Below are positions 59,090 to 64,000 of a stretch of DNA of 64,000 nt, piece after piece. The DNA is taken from the NCBI RefSeq assembly GCF_024228675.1, contig NZ_CP100461.1, positions 2,039,397 through 2,103,396 of the forward strand. Reading direction: 5' to 3'. A program made the translations under genes and the position numbers. A model generated the notes under the pieces. It was not told where the DNA came from. It did not search any database and saw only the letters and a list, made by a program, of their open reading frames with translations. Source of the stretch: Salinigranum marinum. GTDB taxonomy: Archaea > Halobacteriota > Halobacteria > Halobacteriales > Haloferacaceae. Each line of letters opens with the position of its first letter. Position 1 is the stretch's first letter.

Positions 59090-59219
59090 ACTCGGGGGTT
59101 CCACGGTGGAGACATGAGTGGTTCGGAGTCCGGCTCGGGAGTGAGGGGTAACGTGCGGAGTCCCGCTCGGGTGAGAGGGCGAGGGGTAACGTTTTCTCGC
59201 CCGCACCCGACGTGGGCGT

Positions 59220-59372
59220 ATGACCGAGACCGACGACGAGGGTGGACTCGGCGGCTTCGACCACGACGCCTGGCGGACGCTCGCGGGGGCCGGGGTCGGC
59301 TACGGCGTCGTCCTCCTCGCGATGTTCCTCGCGCTGTTCGTCGTTCCCTTCCTGGTGTTTCTCGCGCTCTGA
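59220..59372 (+). CDS. 50-residue single-helix membrane protein (DUF7550-like)
   Basis: ATG 59220 to TGA 59372. Acidic N-terminal 20 residues, then a hydrophobic helix 'VGYGVVLLAMFLALFVVPFL'. Haloarchaeal codon use. I recall a conserved haloarchaeal family of this look but no function. It is divergent from nth (130 bp). Confidence 0.65.
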   Translation: MTETDDEGGLGGFDHDAWRTLAGAGVGYGVVLLAMFLALFVVPFLVFLAL

Positions 59373-59472
59373 TACACCTATACTTATCTAATATTTCTCA
59401 CGCGCTGACACTCGGCCGGGGCTGCCGCAACCCCCGCCGGCTTACCCCGCTCGGCCCCGACGCTCGTGGTGT

Positions 59473-60243
59473 ATGACAGAGACACGTCTGCGAACCCGGC
59501 TCCGTGACGGCGAACCGGTCAGCGGCTACTGGACCACGCTCGCCGATCCCGCGGTCCCCGAACTCGTCGCCGAGACGGGGTTCGACTTCGTCGTCGTCGA
59601 CACCGAGCACACGCCGTCGAACCTGGAGACCGTCGCGAACGGCCTCCGCGCGATCGACGCGGCGTCGACCGAAGCCACCGGCGTCGTCCGCGTCCCGTGG
59701 AACGATCAGGTGAAGATCAAACGGGTCCTCGATCTCGACCCCGCGGGCGTGATGGCGCCGATGATCTCGACCCCCGAGGAAGCGACCGAGTTCGTCGCCG
59801 CGACGCGCTACCCCCCTCGGGGAGTGCGCGGGATCGGCGTCGGCCGGTCGGCCGGCTACGGGCGGGACGTCGGGGGGCAGGTCGAGCGCGGCGACGCCGA
59901 CCTCGTCAGGGTCGCACAGATCGAGACCGAGCCCGGCGTCGAGAACGTCGGCGAGATCGCCGCGGTCGAGGGGCTCGACGCGCTCTTCATCGGTCCGGCG
60001 GACCTCTCGGCGGCGTTGGGGTCGTTCGGCGACCACGGCGACGAGTTCGAGGATGCCGTCTCCCGCGTCCTGGACGCCGGAAGCGAACACGACACGCCGG
60101 TCGGGACGCTCGCGACGAGCACCGACGACGTCGAGCGGTGGGTCGAGTGGGGCTTCGACTACGTCATCTGTGGGGTCGACACGCTCGATCTGGTTCGGGG
60201 TGCGGACGCGGCGCTGACGGCCCACGAGGCGGCGCGGGAGTAG
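59473..60243 (+). CDS. HpcH/HpaI-type class II aldolase
   Basis: 256 residues. TIM-barrel family cleaving 2-keto-3-deoxy sugar acids or 4-hydroxy-2-ketoheptanedioate. 'GFDFVVVDTEHTPSNLE' (first catalytic His), 'VRVPWNDQVKIKRVLDLDPAGVMAPMIST', 'ARPPRGVRGIG'-like 'YPPRGVRGIGVGRSAGYG', 'QIETEPGVENVGEIA' (metal Glu) and 'ALFIGPADLSAALG' match. The nearby terminator and the lack of pathway genes leave the substrate open. Confidence 0.88.
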   Translation: MTETRLRTRLRDGEPVSGYWTTLADPAVPELVAETGFDFVVVDTEHTPSNLETVANGLRAIDAASTEATGVVRVPWNDQVKIKRVLDLDPAGVMAPMISTPEEATEFVAATRYPPRGVRGIGVGRSAGYGRDVGGQVERGDADLVRVAQIETEPGVENVGEIAAVEGLDALFIGPADLSAALGSFGDHGDEFEDAVSRVLDAGSEHDTPVGTLATSTDDVERWVEWGFDYVICGVDTLDLVRGADAALTAHEAARE

Positions 60244-60257
60244 AACGCACACCGAGC

Positions 60258-60293
60258 GCGAGCGAGCACCGAGGCGCTCGCTCGCGGGTTTTT
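60258..60293 (+). terminator. GC hairpin with T-tract after the aldolase gene
   Basis: GCGAGCGAGC (60258-60267) pairs exactly with GCTCGCTCGC (60276-60285) over an 8-base loop and is followed after GGG by TTTTT (60289-60293). Rho-independent-like geometry, 14 bp after the stop. Confidence 0.65.
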
Positions 60294-60315
60294 GTCCGAG
60301 CTTTTCCCGACGAGT

Positions 60316-60394
60316 GGGACGCGAGCGAAGCGAGCGTCCCCGAGGTCTCCGAAGATCGGAGATTTCGGGATGCAGAGACGGGTTCGCCGTCTCT
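60316..60394. other. Three consecutive hairpins between convergent genes
   Basis: GGGACGC/GCGTCCC (60316-60340), a 13-bp stem with two G-U pairs at 60340-60368 (core TCTCCGA/TCGGAGA), and AGAGACGG/CCGTCTCT (60374-60394). They lie 22 bp from the PAN stop and may end PAN transcripts or protect 3' ends. Confidence 0.5.
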
Positions 60395-60415
60395 TAGCGA
60401 GGTAAAACGGTCGAG

Positions 60416-61633
60416 TTACGCGAACGCGCGGGAGACGTCGCCGTCCTCGTCGGCTTCGGCCTGGACCTTCTCCCAGGCACCGACGAGGTCCTCCATGTAG
60501 ACCTCGGTGCGGTCGTCGCGGATGGCGAACATGCCGGCCTCGGTACAGACGGCCTTGATGTCCGCGCCCGAGGCGTGCTCGGTGAGTTCCGCGAGGTGGG
60601 CGAAGTCGACGTCGTCGGAGACGTTCATATTGCGGGTGTGGATCTGGAAGATGATCTCACGGCCCTCGACGTTGGGCTTGGGCACCTCGATGAGGCGGTC
60701 GAACCGCCCGGGGCGGAGGATGGCCGAGTCGAGCATGTCGAAGCGGTTGGTGGCGGCGATGATCCTGATCTCGCCGCGCTCGTTGAAGCCGTCCATCTCC
60801 GAGAGGAGTTGCATCATCGTCCGCTGGACCTCCGCGTCACCGGAGGTCTTCGAGTCCGTCCGCTTCGAGGCGATGGCGTCGATCTCGTCGATGAACAGCA
60901 CCGCGGGCTCGTTCTCGCGGGCGACCTCGAAGAGATCGCGGACGAGTTTCGCCCCCTCGCCGATGAACTTGTGGACGAGTTCGGAGCCGGCCATCTTGAT
61001 GAACGTCGCGTCGGTCTGGTTGGCGACGGCCTTCGCCAGCATCGTCTTTCCTGTCCCTGGAGGGCCGTACAGCAGGACGCCGGAGGGTGGGTCGATACCC
61101 ACTTCGGTGAACATCTCGGGGCGTTCGAGCGGCATCTCGACCGTCTCGCGGACCTCGTTGAGCTGGTCTTCGAGCCCGCCGATGTCCTCGTACGTGACGT
61201 CGGGACTGTGTTCGACCTGCATCACGCGTGCACGCACGTCGGTCTCGTTATCGAGCCGCTTGACGATAGAGAGAGAGTTGTTGACGGCGACGCGAGCGTC
61301 GGGTTCGAGCTCCTCCCGCATCTCCTCCGTGACTTCGGTCAGCGCCTCCTGGTTGTTGCCGTGCTGTTTGATCACGACGCCGTCGTCGTTGATCTCCTGC
61401 ACCGTGGCGACGAACAGCGGAGACTGCTTGAGCTTCTTGTTCTCGTGCGTGAGTCGCTCGAGCTTCTGCTGGTACTTGTTGTTCTCCGCGTTCGCGTCGA
61501 GGAGCTTGTCCCGCATCTCCTCGTTCTGCCGTTCGAGAACTTCGAGGCGCTCTTCCAGCGCCTCGATCATCTCCTGTTGCGATGCAGCCTCCTCGTCGTA
61601 CGGGAGGTCGACATCGTCGACCGTATCGGTCAT
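60416..61633 (-). CDS. pan: Proteasome-activating nucleotidase (PAN)
   Basis: 405 residues. AAA+ ATPase that unfolds substrates for the 20S proteasome. N-terminal coiled coil (about 15-70), OB domain (about 71-140), Walker A 'GPPGTGKT' (190-197), Walker B 'LFIDEIDAI' (D249, E250), 'IRIIAATNRFD', and a C-terminal AAA lid. The extreme C-terminus is 'RAFA', so Phe takes the place of the Tyr in the usual HbYX docking motif. Faces an HTH gene across an AT-rich gap. Confidence 0.95.
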   Translation of the reverse strand: MTDTVDDVDLPYDEEAASQQEMIEALEERLEVLERQNEEMRDKLLDANAENNKYQQKLERLTHENKKLKQSPLFVATVQEINDDGVVIKQHGNNQEALTEVTEEMREELEPDARVAVNNSLSIVKRLDNETDVRARVMQVEHSPDVTYEDIGGLEDQLNEVRETVEMPLERPEMFTEVGIDPPSGVLLYGPPGTGKTMLAKAVANQTDATFIKMAGSELVHKFIGEGAKLVRDLFEVARENEPAVLFIDEIDAIASKRTDSKTSGDAEVQRTMMQLLSEMDGFNERGEIRIIAATNRFDMLDSAILRPGRFDRLIEVPKPNVEGREIIFQIHTRNMNVSDDVDFAHLAELTEHASGADIKAVCTEAGMFAIRDDRTEVYMEDLVGAWEKVQAEADEDGDVSRAFA

Positions 61634-61735
61634 CGTACGTGGTAAGGCACAAGGTCATAAGAGGCTTCGGGTCGGGCCGAAACCCGACCGCCTGTTCGGT
61701 CCGCAGAGCGGCTCTGTCGGGCGTTAGCCACGCTA

Positions 61736-61752
61736 TATTACTAAAAGTAATA
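61736..61752. promoter_or_regulatory. Palindrome in the PAN/HTH divergent promoter region
   Basis: TATTACTAAAAGTAATA is a 7-bp inverted repeat with a 3-base centre, set in AT-rich DNA (61731-61795) that must hold both TATA boxes. It is 103 bp from the PAN ATG and 52 bp from the HTH ATG. Confidence 0.5.
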
Positions 61753-61803
61753 AAACAGATTAACAAATATTATTAGTCTGTATCTCGCTAGCTGGTAGTA
61801 CAC

Positions 61804-62073
61804 ATGAGCACGTCCGAGGCACTCGCGGGGTCGGAGTCGGAAGCGAAGGCGGACCGCTGGGAACCCGTTCGGGACCTCCCGCCCAGCGCGAAACTGGTCG
61901 CGAAGGTCCTCGACTACGAGGACACTCTCACCCAGTCACAGATCGCCGAAGAGACGCTCCTCCCCGCCCGGACCGTCCGCTACGCGCTGACTCGGCTCGA
62001 AGACGCCGGCGTCGTCAGTTCGCGGTTCTCCTTCTCCGACGCGCGCAAACGGCTCTACCGGCTAACGGTCTGA
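61804..62073 (+). CDS. Small winged-helix regulator (MarR/TrmB-like)
   Basis: 89 residues. 'PPSAKLVAKVLDYEDTLTQSQIAEETLLPARTVRYALTRLEDAGVVSSRFSFSDARKRLYRLTV' (in pieces) is a winged helix: helix-turn-helix 'QSQIAEETLLPARTVRYAL' and a wing. It is divergent from pan and the palindrome between them could be its site. I recall the same order in Haloferax. Confidence 0.82.
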   Translation: MSTSEALAGSESEAKADRWEPVRDLPPSAKLVAKVLDYEDTLTQSQIAEETLLPARTVRYALTRLEDAGVVSSRFSFSDARKRLYRLTV

Positions 62074-62150
62074 TCGGGCGTACCTACCGACCTGGTCTGG
62101 CTTGCTGGCGGACAGTCCGGTCGCGTTCCACTCCGTCGACGCCGGGTCCG

Positions 62151-62648
62151 GTGTCCGACCGCTCCCGCCCACGAGTTCAAATACCGAGCCGCAGCCACGA
62201 CTCCCGTGGCGGACACGACAGAGGTCGCGGCGACGAACGTGCCCTTCGCGCGCTCGTCGCCGACGACGTGGCCGACAGCGATCGTCCCGAAACCGTGGTC
62301 GACGAGGCGACCCGCGCGACCGAGTGCGTCGAGAGCGCGGCCCGGTTTCTCGCGACCGACGGCGTCGACCGACTGGCTCGCGCCGTCGCCGGAGCCGTCC
62401 GCGACGGCGACGACGACACCGTCCGCCGGGGTCGTGAGTCGCTCTCGGCGCTTCGGGCGTTCGAGTCGGCGCTCGACGGCCGCGTGACCGACGACGACGG
62501 TGTCGTGGGGTCCGACGCGGGACGCCCGCGCACGGACCCGTCCGCCGAGCACTCCGAGCACTCTGGACACCTCGAGCACGCTCCGGACCACTTTCACCCC
62601 GCTCGCGGAACGGTTTTAGGTGGCGATGGCAAACGGGGTGACAGATGA
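62151..62648 (+). CDS. Conserved haloarchaeal protein before mre11 (start uncertain)
   Basis: Up to 165 residues from GTG 62151; the real start may be the in-frame GTG 62268, giving 126. Conserved-looking core 'ATRATECVESAARFLATDGV' to 'LSALRAFESALDG' is helical, and the C-terminal 'DHFHPARGTVLGGDGKRGD' closes it. Not recognised; its steady place just before mre11 suggests a link to repair. The stop (62648) lies 13 bp before the mre11 start. Confidence 0.65.
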   Translation: MSDRSRPRVQIPSRSHDSRGGHDRGRGDERALRALVADDVADSDRPETVVDEATRATECVESAARFLATDGVDRLARAVAGAVRDGDDDTVRRGRESLSALRAFESALDGRVTDDDGVVGSDAGRPRTDPSAEHSEHSGHLEHAPDHFHPARGTVLGGDGKRGDR

Positions 62649-62661
62649 GACGAGGTGACAG

Positions 62662-64000
62662 ATGACCCGAGTCGTCCACACGGGCGACACGCACCTCGGG
62701 TACCAGCAGTACCACTCGCCGACGCGGCGGCAGGACTTCCTCGACGCCTTCCGGCAGGTGGTCGACGACGCGGTCGCCGAGGAGGTGAGCGCGGTCGTCC
62801 ACGCCGGCGACCTCTTCCACGACCGCCGGCCGGCGCTACCGGACCTCCTCGGGACGCTCTCGGTGCTCCGGCGGCTCTCGGAGGTGGGGATCCCGTTCCT
62901 CGCGGTCGTGGGGAACCACGAGTCGACGCGCGGGGGGCAGTGGCTCGACCTGTTCGAGCGACTGGGGCTCGCCACGCGACTGGGGTCGGAGCCCGAGGTC
63001 GTCGATGACGTCGCCTTCTACGGGCTCGACCACGTCCCGCCGTCGAAACGGGACGACCTCGACTACGCGTTCGACCCCCACGGGGCGGCGTCGGCCGTCC
63101 TCGTCGCCCACGGCCTCTTCACCCCCTTCGCGCACGCCGACTGGGAGACGGAGACCGTCCTCGCCGAGGCAACCGTCGACTTCGACGCGGTCCTCCTCGG
63201 CGACAACCACGCGCCGGGCGTCGAACGGGTCGACGGCACGCCCGTGACGTACTGCGGGTCGACCGAGCGCGTCTCCGCGGCCGAGCGCGACGGCCGCGGC
63301 TACAACCTCGTCAGCTTCGGTGACGCGGTGGACATCCGACGACGTGCCGTCGAGACGCGACCGTTCGTCTTCGTCGAGGTCACGCTCGCCGAGCGCGAGG
63401 GCGAAGACCGCGTGCGCGAGGCGGTCCGCCAGTACGACCTCGCAGACGCCGTCGTCGTCGTCGAGATCACGGGCGACGGCGACCCCGTCACGCCGGCGAG
63501 TATCGAGGAACTCGCGACGGAGCGGGGGGCGCTCGTCGCGCGCGTCACCGACCGCCGGGAGTTCGAGACCGCGACGGACGTGGAGACGAGCGTCGACTTC
63601 GCGGACCCCGACGAGGCGGTCCGCGAGCGGGTGGCCGAACTGGGGCTCTCGCCGGCGGCGCTCGACGTCGACGACGCAGTCAGGGGAGAGGTCGCGGACA
63701 CGAACGTCCGCGACACGGTGAAACGACGGATCGAGGAACGACTCGACGACGTCTCGGCGTTCGAGCCCGCATCGCCGGCCGACTCGGCGGCGGGCACGAC
63801 ACCCGCGGAGGAGGTGGACGGAGAGGACACCACGGAGAACGGGGGCAGTGGGAACGAAGAGGAACCCGGCGCCGCGGCAGACGAGGCGACCGCTGGCGGT
63901 GCGGCGACCGGACCGACCGGCGAATCGACGGCGACCGCGCGATCGGAGCGTGACGGTGCGGACGGCGACGACGAGGCGGATGGCGACGACGAGGCGGGCG
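62662..64000 (+). CDS. mre11: DNA double-strand break repair nuclease Mre11, 3' end cut by window
   Basis: 446 residues visible, frame open to the edge. Phosphodiesterase motifs: D9/H11 ('HTGDTHLGY'), D50 ('HAGDLFHDRRP'), N85/H86 ('VVGNHESTRG'), 'LVAHGLF' and 'LLGDNHAPG', the two-Mn site of Mre11/SbcD. The cap domain follows and then a long acidic Ala/Glu/Thr/Gly-rich tail from about residue 370, typical of haloarchaeal Mre11. Rad50 would be expected next beyond the window. Confidence 0.95.
   Translation, partial: MTRVVHTGDTHLGYQQYHSPTRRQDFLDAFRQVVDDAVAEEVSAVVHAGDLFHDRRPALPDLLGTLSVLRRLSEVGIPFLAVVGNHESTRGGQWLDLFERLGLATRLGSEPEVVDDVAFYGLDHVPPSKRDDLDYAFDPHGAASAVLVAHGLFTPFAHADWETETVLAEATVDFDAVLLGDNHAPGVERVDGTPVTYCGSTERVSAAERDGRGYNLVSFGDAVDIRRRAVETRPFVFVEVTLAEREGEDRVREAVRQYDLADAVVVVEITGDGDPVTPASIEELATERGALVARVTDRREFETATDVETSVDFADPDEAVRERVAELGLSPAALDVDDAVRGEVADTNVRDTVKRRIEERLDDVSAFEPASPADSAAGTTPAEEVDGEDTTENGGSGNEEEPGAAADEATAGGAATGPTGESTATARSERDGADGDDEADGDDEAG

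Overview
The window is one continuous stretch of chromosome from a halophilic archaeon (class Halobacteria). The DNA is very GC-rich and the proteins are strongly acidic (Asp/Glu/Ala rich). Archaeal markers are everywhere: GGGP synthase, aIF2-alpha, L44e, S27e, Nop10, PAN, Mre11, type IV pilin, halocyanins, Tat signal peptides and a PGF-CTERM sorting signal. Promoters look haloarchaeal: a short A/T-rich box about 25-29 bp before a start codon, giving leaderless mRNAs. From memory the right end (bc complex, nth, PAN, HTH, small gene, mre11) resembles the gene order of Haloferax volcanii, so a Haloferacales relative is likely. I could not run a comparison.

Left part (1-24 kb): the edge of GGGP synthase (ether lipids), a Tat-exported beta-propeller protein, topoisomerase I, and an orphan protein resembling the N-terminal half of MCM without the ATPase. 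A two-gene unit follows: a lipoprotein and a 1728-residue PGF-CTERM subtilase. Then come GatB, a coiled-coil protein with SMC and ScpA (chromosome organisation), a small HTH protein with three 18-bp sites spaced exactly 30 bp apart upstream, MTA phosphorylase, an AEC transporter, a type IV pilin, an HD hydrolase with a purine-type phosphoribosyltransferase, a 54-residue zinc-finger protein and a PhzF-type isomerase.

Middle (24-39 kb): a 984-residue receiver/PAS/LOV/GAF/histidine kinase that should sense blue light; the translation cluster L44e-S27e-aIF2alpha-Nop10, separated from its usual partner PAC2 by a second PAS kinase on the other strand; a DUF2298 membrane protein; a glycosyltransferase with a GtrA flippase; the initiator tRNA-Met followed by degenerate copies of its own T-arm end; and a B12-binding mutase subunit with its MeaB GTPase.

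Right part (39-64 kb): mostly aerobic respiration. A ba3-type oxidase (subunits I and II plus a two-domain halocyanin) sits beside a FixI/CopA-like copper ATPase. About 10 kb further on is a split cytochrome b complex (PetB/PetD-like) with a membrane-anchored halocyanin and several small membrane proteins, but no visible Rieske protein. Between them lie a thiolase/DUF35 pair, an M28 peptidase and an NAD-kinase-like protein without the GGDG motif. The end holds a nicotinamidase-type hydrolase, endonuclease III, an HpaI-type aldolase, PAN, an HTH regulator and Mre11, which runs off the edge.

Most of the window is ordinary core genome with no transposase, integrase or CRISPR array. The observations I would follow first are the propeptide-like lipoprotein paired with the subtilase, the orphan MCM-N protein, the LOV kinase, the phased 30-bp sites, the tRNA-derived repeats and the upstream ORF of the NAD-kinase-like gene.
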